Assembly (NCBI GenBank): GCA_002342685.1
Contig: DDQN01000036.1
Span: 1 to 64,000, forward strand
Direction: 5' to 3'
Length of the DNA: 64,000 bases
Origin: Vibrio sp. UBA2441
Lineage (GTDB): Bacteria; Pseudomonadota; Gammaproteobacteria; Enterobacterales; Vibrionaceae
In this document: positions 37,068 to 45,242 of the stretch, piece by piece
How positions within the stretch are numbered: position 1 is the stretch's first letter
Layout: every line of letters starts with the position of its first letter
Notes under the pieces: model-generated
What the model was told of the DNA's origin: nothing
Databases searched by the model: none
Seen by the model: only the letters and a program-made list of their open reading frames with translations
Made by a program: the position numbers and the translations under genes

Positions 37068-37699
37068 ATAAAGCTAAGTTTATTGTTGTAGAGGGTCTCG
37101 AAGGGGCTGGGAAAAGCACCGCTATCGCGGCCATCAAACAGACACTTCATCGTCAGGGTATCGATGATATTGTGAATACACGAGAACCTGGTGGTACTGT
37201 ACTGGCAGAGAAAATGAGAGCGCTGGTAAAAGAAGAACACCAAGGCGAAGTGCTTCAAGACATGACGGAGCTACTGCTTATCTATGCGGCGAGAGTACAG
37301 CTAGTCGAAAATGTAATTAAGCCCGCATTAAATGAAGGGCACTGGGTTGTTGGTGACAGACATGATATGTCTTCTCAGGCGTATCAAGGGGGCGGGCGTC
37401 AGATCGACCCCAATGTTATGTCAAACCTTAAGCAGGCCACACTTGGAGACTTTAAACCAGACTTAACCCTGTACTTAGACCTCGACCCTAAACTTGGCCT
37501 AGATAGAGCCAGAGGCAGGGGAGAGCTGGACAGAATTGAGAAAATGGACATTAGTTTTTTTGAACGCTCGCGAGCACGTTACCTTGAGTTGGCTAATTCT
37601 GATGCATCTGTGTTTATCATTGATGCCAGTCAGAATATCGATCAGGTTACCGCCAGCATCGAATCTTGCTTGATTCGGTGGTTAGAAATCAATAAATAA
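37064..37699 (+). CDS. tmk: Thymidylate kinase
   Basis: dTMP kinase makes dTDP for DNA synthesis. The 211-residue protein has P-loop EGLEGAGKST near residue 10, the DRH-type motif GDRHDMSSQAYQGGGR near 97 and a lid region with ARGRGELDRIE. Its start overlaps mltG by four bases (ATGA). Confidence 0.96.
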   Translation: MNKAKFIVVEGLEGAGKSTAIAAIKQTLHRQGIDDIVNTREPGGTVLAEKMRALVKEEHQGEVLQDMTELLLIYAARVQLVENVIKPALNEGHWVVGDRHDMSSQAYQGGGRQIDPNVMSNLKQATLGDFKPDLTLYLDLDPKLGLDRARGRGELDRIEKMDISFFERSRARYLELANSDASVFIIDASQNIDQVTASIESCLIRWLEINK

Positions 37700-37705
37700 G
37701 CTTAA

Positions 37706-38677
37706 GTGATTATGCTTGAAATATACCCTTGGTTAACGCCAGTTTGGCATAAATGGCAAGCGTTGAGTGAAACGCACCTTGTTTCGGGAGCCATGTTATG
37801 TTCGGCACCAAACGGCTATGGTGTCGAACAAATGGCAAAAATATTTGCTCATACGCTAGCTTGTCATAATTCGACATCGGAACCTTGCGGTTTTTGCCAT
37901 TCTTGTACCTTGGCAGACGCAGGAAATCATCCGGACATTCATTGGGTAATACCTGAAAAAGAAGGTAAAACCATCACGGTTGATCAGATAAGACGTTGCA
38001 ATCAGTGGGCGTTAGAGTCTTCGCAACTCGCGGGTAAGCGAATTATTATTATCGCACCTGCCGAAGCGATGAACGAATCTGCCTCAAACGCATTGCTAAA
38101 AACCTTAGAGTCCCCCTCAGAACATTGCGTGTTTTTACTGTTAACCAATAACAGAAACCGATTATTGCCAACCATAATAAGCCGCTGTCAAAAATGGGAC
38201 TTGGCAGAGCCTGACATTAACCAAACCTACCAATGGCTTGAAAGTCAGACTGCCAAAGACATCAATTTTACTGGAATACGTTTAAGCCAAGGCGCCCCAT
38301 TAAAAGCACTCAATTTTTTTGAGCAGAATCAATACCAAGATTTTCAGCAGCTAGAGTCTAATTTTTATTGCTTGTTAAGGGATGAAAGTACCGACTACAC
38401 AAATGCATGGAAAATGATAAAAGACGACGTGCTGAACCGCTTGCACTGGCTATACATTATATTGACTGACGTACAAAAGACGCATTTTGGTCTAGAGGAG
38501 ATAGGACGATGCAGCAAGAGCCATGAGCTTGCTGAAATCGTCTCTTACCAAGCCGCTTACAATGCGATGCTAAAGTTAATAGAACTAATAAATCAATTAA
38601 CTCATTTTACAGGGCTGAATAGTGAACTCATGTTTACTAATTGGTTAATAGAGATTCAAGAGGAAATATGTTCGTAG
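37706..38677 (+). CDS. holB: DNA polymerase III delta' subunit
   Basis: HolB is the clamp-loader delta' subunit. The product is 323 residues from the GTG at 37706, or 321 from the ATG at 37712. It shows the degenerate nucleotide-binding loop typical of delta' and a zinc module with CGFCHSC near residue 55. SNALLKTLESPSEH in the DEAD-like region and the sensor segment ISRCQKW follow. It overlaps the next gene by ten bases. Confidence 0.93.
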   Translation: MIMLEIYPWLTPVWHKWQALSETHLVSGAMLCSAPNGYGVEQMAKIFAHTLACHNSTSEPCGFCHSCTLADAGNHPDIHWVIPEKEGKTITVDQIRRCNQWALESSQLAGKRIIIIAPAEAMNESASNALLKTLESPSEHCVFLLLTNNRNRLLPTIISRCQKWDLAEPDINQTYQWLESQTAKDINFTGIRLSQGAPLKALNFFEQNQYQDFQQLESNFYCLLRDESTDYTNAWKMIKDDVLNRLHWLYIILTDVQKTHFGLEEIGRCSKSHELAEIVSYQAAYNAMLKLIELINQLTHFTGLNSELMFTNWLIEIQEEICS

Positions 38678-39435
38678 ATTCCCATTGTCACCTAGACAAA
38701 CTAGATTATGAATCACTTCATGACGGTATCAATGATGTTGTTCAAAAAGCAACACAGGCACGAGTGACTGAACTGCTTTCCGTGGGTGTTACATTGGATG
38801 CTTTTCCCGCCATGATGGCGATGATAGAGCCTTACGATAATATATACGCCTCATGTGGAGTGCATCCACTTGACGTAGAAAGTTCCTTTTCGTTAGAGCA
38901 GTTAAAAGCGTATGCCAGTCATTCTAAAGTAGTGGCAATTGGAGAGACAGGGCTGGACTATCATTACCAGCCAGAAACCGCAGTACTACAAAGAGAACGA
39001 TTTACACAACAGGTAGCGTTAGCGGTAGAACTGAATAAACCACTTATCATTCATACGCGAGATGCAAGAGAAGACACGTTAGCTATCTTAAAAGAAGGTC
39101 GCGCGGATAAATGTGGTGGTGTGATACATTGTTTTACTGAAGATATGGCGTTTGCCGAGCAGGCCATGGCGTTAGGGTTTTACATATCAATTTCCGGTAT
39201 TGTAACGTTCAGGCAGGCTATTGAACTTAAAAATGTGGTTAAACAGTTACCACTTGATCGCCTGCTGATAGAAACCGACTCTCCGTATCTTGCCCCCGTT
39301 CCTCATCGTGGCAAGCAGAATCAACCCGCGTATGTGGTTGAAGTTGCACAGTATATCGCCCAATTAAAAGAAACCTCATTAACTGAGGTTGCTAATAAAA
39401 CTACAAGTAATTTTAAAGATCTTTTTCTGCGTTAA
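38668..39435 (+). CDS. ycfH: TatD family metal-dependent hydrolase YcfH
   Basis: This 255-residue TIM-barrel nuclease-type hydrolase has metal ligands visible as DSHCHLD at the start, GETGLDYHY, HTRDA, HCFTED and ETDSPYL near residue 205. The ATG at 38668 follows AGAGGA and starts at the conserved FVDSHCH; an upstream GTG at 38641 lies inside holB. It closes the pabC-holB string and is followed by a strong terminator. Confidence 0.93.
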   Translation: MFVDSHCHLDKLDYESLHDGINDVVQKATQARVTELLSVGVTLDAFPAMMAMIEPYDNIYASCGVHPLDVESSFSLEQLKAYASHSKVVAIGETGLDYHYQPETAVLQRERFTQQVALAVELNKPLIIHTRDAREDTLAILKEGRADKCGGVIHCFTEDMAFAEQAMALGFYISISGIVTFRQAIELKNVVKQLPLDRLLIETDSPYLAPVPHRGKQNQPAYVVEVAQYIAQLKETSLTEVANKTTSNFKDLFLR

Positions 39436-39468
39436 CTATTTAGTAAAAATACATTATAAATATATATT

Positions 39469-39498
39469 AAAAAACCACTCATAGCTGAGTGGTTTTTT
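39469..39498 (+). terminator. Terminator of the pabC-ycfH string
   Basis: Stem AAAAAACCACTCA, loop TAGC, stem TGAGTGGTTTTTT. A textbook intrinsic terminator 33 bases after ycfH. Confidence 0.92.
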
Positions 39499-39528
39499 AT
39501 TTGTATTTTTTGGTAAAGCTGAAAATAA

Positions 39529-39559
39529 AAAATCCAAGTGTTTTAAACACTTGGATTTT
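39529..39559 (-). terminator. ptsG terminator
   Basis: Fifteen-base arms AAAATCCAAGTGTTT and AAACACTTGGATTTT are separated by one base, so the structure is almost a pure palindrome. It lies 64 bases beyond the ptsG stop on the minus strand. Confidence 0.85.
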
Positions 39560-39622
39560 ATTTAATTATTTTATGAAAGAAGGTTGATATTAGGGGTATC
39601 AGTCTTTTTCATCTATGGCAGA

Positions 39623-41011
39623 TTAAGCAATTGCTTCCATCTGACCTTTAATAATTTCAGAGTGAGTTCCAAATACTGCCTGGAAGTTATCACCTTTAAC
39701 AAATACACCAGCAGCACCAAGTTGTTTTAGTTTCTCAGTATCTACTTTAGAGCCATCGTTAACTGTTACACGTAGACGAGTAATACAAGCTTCTAAGTCT
39801 TTGATGTTATCTTTGCCGCCAAATGCTGCAGTGATGTTTAGTGCAAGTTCGTCGCTGCTTGTATCTGTCTGAACTTGTGACTCGCTTTCGTCTTCACGTC
39901 CAGGAGTTTGTAGGTTAAACGCCTTGATTAGGAAGGTGAATACTGAGAAGTAAATCGCTGCATATACAAGACCAACCAGAGGTAACATCCAGCCATTAGT
40001 CGAGTGACCGAACAGTAGCGTGAAGTCAAATAGACCGTGGCTAAAGGTAGTACCGTGTTTGATACCAAGGACAATCATTACTACGAATGCAGAACCAGCT
40101 AATAGAGCGTGTACTACGTATAGTAGTGGAGCAACAAATAGGAATGCGAATTCAATTGGTTCAGTGATACCTGTTAGGAACGAAGTCAGTGCTGCAGAAC
40201 CTAGGATTGAAGCAACCATTTTTTGCTTGTTGCTTTTAGCAGTAACGAACATTGCAAGACAAGCAGCAGGCAGACCAAACATTTTGAACATGTAACCACC
40301 AGCTAGGTTACCAGCAGTTGGGTCACCAGCAAGGTAGCGTGGGATTTCACCGCGAACAACTTCACCAGCTGCTGTTGTGAATTCACCTACTTCGTAGAAG
40401 AATGGTGCGTTCCAGATATGGTGTAGACCAAATGGGATTAGAGAACGCTCAACGATGCCGTAGATACCGAATGCAACTTCTGGAGACTGGTAAGCAGCCC
40501 AGTTAGAGAATAGTTCGATACCAGCACCAATTGGTTGCCATACGATAGCAAGGATTGCTGCAACCACACACGCCGCAAGAGACGTAACGATTGGAACAAA
40601 ACGTTTACCACCGAAGAAGCCTAGGTAAGTAGGTAGTTTGATTGTGTGGTAGCGATTAAAGAGTTCCGCTGCAACCAGACCCATAATTACGCCACCAAAT
40701 ACACCCGTATCCGTACCTTCAGCAACAACGCCAAGTACACGAGTCATGGTTAGATAACCTAATGCTGCTGCCAGTGCTGCAACACCATCATTTTTTGTGA
40801 AACCAAGTGCAACACCGATTGCGAATAGCAATGCCATGTTTGCAAACACACCCAGACCAGCCTCGGTCATGATTTGTGCTACGATTTCTGGAAGGAATTT
40901 TGCAACTTCTGAGTTACCACCGATTCCTAAAAGGATACCTGCGGCAGGCATACATGCTACTGGTAGCATGAGGCTGCGCCCCATTTTTTGCATAGTACTA
41001 AAAATGTTCAT
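39623..41011 (-). CDS. ptsG: PTS glucose transporter subunit IIBC
   Basis: This is the glucose-specific phosphotransferase permease, 462 residues. The IIC membrane domain (residues 1 to about 370) includes GLHHIWNAPFFYEVGEF. A linker leads to the IIB domain, with the phosphorylated cysteine in LEACITRLRVTVND near residue 405. It lacks a IIA domain, so it would use the separate Crr protein. The start has GGGG upstream. The Mlc repressor, which controls ptsG in E. coli, is encoded 8 kb away at 48994. Confidence 0.93.
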   Translation of the reverse strand: MNIFSTMQKMGRSLMLPVACMPAAGILLGIGGNSEVAKFLPEIVAQIMTEAGLGVFANMALLFAIGVALGFTKNDGVAALAAALGYLTMTRVLGVVAEGTDTGVFGGVIMGLVAAELFNRYHTIKLPTYLGFFGGKRFVPIVTSLAACVVAAILAIVWQPIGAGIELFSNWAAYQSPEVAFGIYGIVERSLIPFGLHHIWNAPFFYEVGEFTTAAGEVVRGEIPRYLAGDPTAGNLAGGYMFKMFGLPAACLAMFVTAKSNKQKMVASILGSAALTSFLTGITEPIEFAFLFVAPLLYVVHALLAGSAFVVMIVLGIKHGTTFSHGLFDFTLLFGHSTNGWMLPLVGLVYAAIYFSVFTFLIKAFNLQTPGREDESESQVQTDTSSDELALNITAAFGGKDNIKDLEACITRLRVTVNDGSKVDTEKLKQLGAAGVFVKGDNFQAVFGTHSEIIKGQMEAIA

Positions 41012-41527
41012 TTTAAACCCCGTTATACGTTTTTAGATAAACGTTAATTTGTTTTACGTTACCCATTAATTATTTTTAAAATAAGAAAATAACAATTTGT
41101 TTTAATTAATGAGTTTATGAATCTTCAGTGCCAGTAATTATTAATATAGTAGTCCGATTACATTAGGTAAATGTGTTTAGTTGCATTTACTGGTAACGCT
41201 ATAAATAATGTTTTTGCTGACAGGGGATATAATAACCGCTTAAAAAAACGTATTTCGAGTCCATGGTCACGCTGAATGTAACAAAGAGTAACATAGCGCA
41301 AGGGTTGCGTAATAGTGTGGTAAATTTAGGTTATTGAATTAAAATATGCTCTTATAAGTGACTAAACAAATAGAGTTGTATTGCAACAAGGGTTGCAGCG
41401 TCGCTGCCGATTTATTTTACAACGAACTAATTAGAGAGTAACGCAGTTAACGGAATATGAGCAGAAAATAGTAGAGTATGAAGCCTATACTCAATTGATA
41501 TACGGTAATGACGGGGGGAATGCCGAT
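41012..41527. promoter_or_regulatory. ptsG / two-component system divergent control region
   Basis: This 516-base region separates two divergent transcription units. It contains AAATGTG-N6-TGCATTT at 41169-41188, a partial CRP-like site. It also has an exact 10-base direct repeat CAAGGGTTGC at 41299-41308 and 41387-41396, each extended to a small inverted repeat (CGCAA/TTGCG and TGCAAC/GTTGCA). These are candidate regulator sites; which protein binds is unknown. Confidence 0.5.
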
Positions 41528-42247
41528 ATGTATGCAAAGAAACGAATTCTGGTGGTCGATGATGACCAAGACATTCGTGAACTATTGGATGAGTACTTAA
41601 CCAGAGCAGGTTACACGGTTATTTTAGCCTCAGAGGGCGAAGAGATGAAGCGTCACCTGATAGAAGGTGAACCGGATTTAATCTTATTAGATGTAATGTT
41701 GCCGGGTGACGACGGTTTTACCCTTTGCCAGTATGTACGAAAGTCCTCTAATGTGCCGATAATAATGCTGACCGCAGTATCGGATGAGACCGATCAAATT
41801 ATTGGTCTGGAAATTGGTGCGGATGATTACGTAGCAAAACCTTTTAGTCCTCGACAGCTTACCGCCCGAATAAAAGCCATGTTACGCCGGACGCGTGTTG
41901 TAGAGGTTGCAGCGCCCAAGCCTCAACTGATTAAGTTCGATCATTGGCAATTACATGTACGCACACACACATTAACGGATATAGATACAGGTAGTGAGTT
42001 TGAGTTGTCAGGAAAAGATTTCACTCTATTAATGCTATTTTTGGATCACCCCAATGAAATACTCGATCGAGATTCCATCTCTCAGGTAATGAAAGGCCGT
42101 AATGCGTTGCCGACAGAGCGAGGGTTAGATGTGCAACTAAGTCGACTTCGAAACCAGTTGGGTGATAGCGGTAAAAAGCCTAAATTAATTAAAACAATGC
42201 GAGGAGATGGTTATATTCTTGCGGCTGATGTGATTTATGAACACTAA
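41528..42247 (+). CDS. OmpR-family response regulator (GltR-like)
   Basis: This 239-residue two-component regulator has a receiver domain with the acidic pocket VVDDDQD and the phospho-aspartate in LILLDVMLPG near residue 53. Its winged-helix DNA-binding domain includes FELSGKDFTLLMLF. The ATG at 41528 begins at the conserved MYAKKRILVVDD; a start at 41495 would add 11 unconserved residues. It overlaps the kinase gene by 11 bases. The gene order resembles the Pseudomonas glucose system GltR-GtrS, a role inferred from context. Confidence 0.88.
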   Translation: MYAKKRILVVDDDQDIRELLDEYLTRAGYTVILASEGEEMKRHLIEGEPDLILLDVMLPGDDGFTLCQYVRKSSNVPIIMLTAVSDETDQIIGLEIGADDYVAKPFSPRQLTARIKAMLRRTRVVEVAAPKPQLIKFDHWQLHVRTHTLTDIDTGSEFELSGKDFTLLMLFLDHPNEILDRDSISQVMKGRNALPTERGLDVQLSRLRNQLGDSGKKPKLIKTMRGDGYILAADVIYEH

Positions 42248-43733
42248 CAGAAAAGGCTCTAAATTTGATAAAAGGGTTAAGCAGATTACAGAGAAATTTG
42301 CCCCTGTAATACCACGCTCTTTGGTTTCTCGTACACTATGGCTGACATTGTTATCTGTGATTATTGCACAGCTGATTGCCACCACAATCTGGTATACCCA
42401 GTCAAAATACAGAGAGCTGGAAGGACTAAAATCAACCTCTATAAGTATGGCGAATAACTTTGCATCTACGGCTAATTTTTTTCAGTCACTTCCACAAGAG
42501 TACCGTCATATCGTACTGGACCAATTACGTAATATGGGGGGAACTCGATTTTTTGTATCGTTTAATGAAGAAGAGATAAATATCGATGCGCTACCTAGTA
42601 ATGAGATGAAAAAAACCGCCATTGATGTGTTCCAATCTATATTAGAGCAGAAGTTGCCTTACCAAAATCATATTAAAGTTCAATTTTCTGGCCCAGAAAA
42701 TTTACATGTTTTGACTAACGATACTTTGTTGAGTGATTTACCGAAATCATGGGCACATTATACGCTGAGCTTAGAGCCATTGAACCCACCAATTTTGGTG
42801 GTTCAGATAGAGATGGCTAAAAATGAATGGCTTTATATCGCTGCATTACTACCAACACCGTATGTTTTGTTAGAAGACGAGGTTATATCCAATCAGCAAG
42901 CGTTTTTTATTTTGTTTATCACAGCGTTGTTGATGACACTGACGTATTTCATGATACGTCTTCAGGTCAAGCCTCTTAAACGCTTAGCTCAGGCCGCGAA
43001 TGCTCTGAGTATGGACATTGATCAACCGCCGTTAAAAGAAGAAGGTGCATCAGAGCTAGTCACAGCGACTCGTGCTTTTAATCGTATGCAAATGCGATTA
43101 GGGCGTCATATTGAAGATAGAGAACGGCTATTTAGTGCTATTTCACATGACCTAAAAACACCGATTACTCGGCTGCGTATAAGGTCGGAGCTCATAGAAG
43201 ACGATCAACGCGGGATAAAGTTTAACAAGGATCTGGATGAGTTAGAGTTGATGGTTAAAGGTGCGCTACAGACCGTAAAAGATACTGATATTCACGAAAA
43301 TCTCGAAGAGATAGATTTGGTTGAAATGCTTGAAGGAATCGCCGAGCACCACAACAGTCAGGCACGGAGAGTGCAGATCGATAGTGTGAAATCATTGCCA
43401 TTTTTATGCAAACCCCTAGCTCTGAAACGATGTTTATCGAACATCGTCAATAATGGGGTTAAATATGGTAAACAAGTGACAGTCATAGCACGCAATACGG
43501 GTGAAACAATGGAAATTATCGTGAGCGATATCGGGCCGGGGATCCCAGAGAAACTCATGGAGGAAGTGTTCAAACCGTATTACCGCCTTGCGACGGACGA
43601 TGAAGGACATGGTTTAGGCATGGGCATAGCGAGAAGCATTACCCACGCCCATGGTGGTGAGCTCACAATTAGTAATCAAGAAAAGGGCGGCTTAGAAGTT
43701 AACGTAAGCCTTCCAATAGCATTAACACGCTGA
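42237..43733 (+). CDS. Sensor histidine kinase (GtrS/EnvZ-like)
   Basis: The 498-residue inner-membrane kinase has membrane helices near residues 33-52 and 222-241 flanking a periplasmic sensor of about 170 residues. A HAMP domain follows, then the phospho-histidine in FSAISHDLKTPITRLR near 304 and ATPase boxes NIVNNGVKYG, DIGPGIPE and GHGLGMGIARSI. The wide periplasmic domain suits sensing of a solute or of the binding protein encoded 40 bases downstream. Confidence 0.9.
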   Translation: MNTNRKGSKFDKRVKQITEKFAPVIPRSLVSRTLWLTLLSVIIAQLIATTIWYTQSKYRELEGLKSTSISMANNFASTANFFQSLPQEYRHIVLDQLRNMGGTRFFVSFNEEEINIDALPSNEMKKTAIDVFQSILEQKLPYQNHIKVQFSGPENLHVLTNDTLLSDLPKSWAHYTLSLEPLNPPILVVQIEMAKNEWLYIAALLPTPYVLLEDEVISNQQAFFILFITALLMTLTYFMIRLQVKPLKRLAQAANALSMDIDQPPLKEEGASELVTATRAFNRMQMRLGRHIEDRERLFSAISHDLKTPITRLRIRSELIEDDQRGIKFNKDLDELELMVKGALQTVKDTDIHENLEEIDLVEMLEGIAEHHNSQARRVQIDSVKSLPFLCKPLALKRCLSNIVNNGVKYGKQVTVIARNTGETMEIIVSDIGPGIPEKLMEEVFKPYYRLATDDEGHGLGMGIARSITHAHGGELTISNQEKGGLEVNVSLPIALTR

Positions 43734-43773
43734 ACCAAACAGAAATAAAGGTAAGGCACAGAGGATACATGAC

Positions 43774-45018
43774 ATGTTTAAAAAGTTTTTACCGCTGACA
43801 GGAGTTCTTTTAGCCGCAAATCTAGCCAGTGCTAGTGAACTAGAAGTGCTTCATTGGTGGACTTCAGGAGGGGAAGCTCGATCTGCTGAATTGCTTAAAG
43901 ACATGATGGAACATAAAGGGCATAGCTGGAAAGATTTTGCCGTGGCTGGTGGCGGTGGTGAAAGTGCCATGATGGTACTAAAGGCCAGAGCGGTTTCTGG
44001 AAACCCACCTACGGCAGCGCAGATCAAGGGACACGATATTCAAGAATGGGCTCAGTTAGGTTTCCTAACCAGTATTGAGGCCGTAGCAACGCCTGAGCAT
44101 TGGGATTCAGTTTTGCCAGAAATGATTTCGGACATCATGAAATATCGTGGTAATTACGTTTCAGTTCCCGCGAATTTACATCGCGTGAACTGGCTGTGGG
44201 CGAACACTAAAATATTTGAAAAAGTCGGTGTTTCAGTCCCGAAAACCTTAAACGAGTTTTTTGTAGCTGCTGATGCGATAAAAGCGGCAGGTTATATTCC
44301 CTTGGCGCACGGAGGGCAACCTTGGCAAGATGCAACCTTATTTGAGGCAATTGCGCTTGCCGTATTAGGTGCAGATGACTACCGTAAGGCTTTTGTTGAT
44401 TTGGATATGGAAACACTGTCCAGCAAAAAGATGATTGAGGTATTTACTCGTTTCAAGAAGTTAAAAGACTATATAGATGACGATTCACCGGGCAGAGTTT
44501 GGAACGATGCAACAAAAATGGTCATCAATGGTGGTGCGGCAATGCAAATCATGGGTGATTGGGCAAAAGGGGAGTTTACCGCCGCAGGTAAAGTCCAGGG
44601 TGAAGATTACCTTTGTGTATCAGCGCCGGGTACTGCCGGAAAATTTAGTTACAACATTGATAGTTTTGTTTTCTTCAAGTCCTATAAGGCGTCGAAACGC
44701 AAGGGAAAAGAAGAATTAGCCAGAACGATTATGTCCAAACCATTTCAAGAAGCGTTTAACTATACGAAGGGGTCATTACCCGCGAGAAGTGATATTTCGT
44801 TAGATCGTTTCGACCAATGTTCAAAGGACGCAATGGCGGTGTTTAAACAGGCTGAAGGGAGCCAGAACTTACTGCCAAGCCTGTCTGCGGAAATGTCTAC
44901 CACCAGCTTCGTCAGAGACGCTATTTTTGGTGTGGTGACGGATTTCTTCAATAACGAAGCATCAGCCCCTGAAATGGCGGTGAAGCGTTTATCTCGTGCG
45001 GTTAAAGCGGCCATGTAG
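43774..45018 (+). CDS. Periplasmic sugar-binding protein (glucose GtsA-like), transporter partners absent
   Basis: This extracellular-solute-binding family 1 protein is 414 residues long. It has a signal peptide (MFKKFLPLTGVLLAANLASA) and a mature start ELEVLHWWTSGGEARSAELL that closely resembles glucose/mannose binding proteins of Pseudomonas ABC importers. The blocks FAVAGGGGESAMMVLKARA and INGGAAMQIMGDWAKGEF support this. No permease or ATPase genes follow; a terminator and a convergent gene do. It may therefore work with the adjacent kinase rather than with a dedicated importer. Confidence 0.87.
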   Translation: MFKKFLPLTGVLLAANLASASELEVLHWWTSGGEARSAELLKDMMEHKGHSWKDFAVAGGGGESAMMVLKARAVSGNPPTAAQIKGHDIQEWAQLGFLTSIEAVATPEHWDSVLPEMISDIMKYRGNYVSVPANLHRVNWLWANTKIFEKVGVSVPKTLNEFFVAADAIKAAGYIPLAHGGQPWQDATLFEAIALAVLGADDYRKAFVDLDMETLSSKKMIEVFTRFKKLKDYIDDDSPGRVWNDATKMVINGGAAMQIMGDWAKGEFTAAGKVQGEDYLCVSAPGTAGKFSYNIDSFVFFKSYKASKRKGKEELARTIMSKPFQEAFNYTKGSLPARSDISLDRFDQCSKDAMAVFKQAEGSQNLLPSLSAEMSTTSFVRDAIFGVVTDFFNNEASAPEMAVKRLSRAVKAAM

Positions 45019-45093
45019 ACATCAACCTTCCATTTAGGCTCAATAGGTTACTTGGGTATGCATAGTTCTTGTTACTCCTAATCCAGCCCTAAT

Positions 45094-45123
45094 AAAAAAC
45101 GCCAGCATATGCTGGCGTTTTTT
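45094..45123. terminator. Bidirectional terminator
   Basis: A perfect palindrome: AAAAAACGCCAGCAT and ATGCTGGCGTTTTTT, directly abutting. It lies between the convergent sugar-binding-protein gene and the metS-like gene, with A and T runs serving both strands. Confidence 0.9.
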
Positions 45124-45144
45124 TATTAGTATACGCAATGGTGG

Positions 45145-45240
45145 TTATTGCTTATCCATCGCTCTTTTAATGCAGATTGCTGCTCCGCCCCAGGTTACAC
45201 CTAGGCCGAGAACCATCATGATAATTGCACCAGTAGTCAT
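45145..45240 (-). CDS. metS: MetS-like small subunit of NSS transporter (31 aa)
   Basis: A 31-codon frame (MTTGAIIMMVLGLGVTWGGA, then AICIKRAMDKQ) starts two bases after the NSS transporter stop and has GGAGG upstream within the end of that gene. One hydrophobic helix and a short basic tail match the methionine/alanine-importer small subunit MetS, known from Corynebacterium MetP/MetS. Its presence supports methionine or alanine as the substrate of the partner. Confidence 0.85.
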   Translation of the reverse strand: MTTGAIIMMVLGLGVTWGGAAICIKRAMDKQ

Positions 45241-45242
45241 AA

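Noticed and set aside
45049..45058. Another end of repeat family 1 (TTACTTGGGTAT)
   Set aside because: The match is only about 12 bases, too short to separate from chance.
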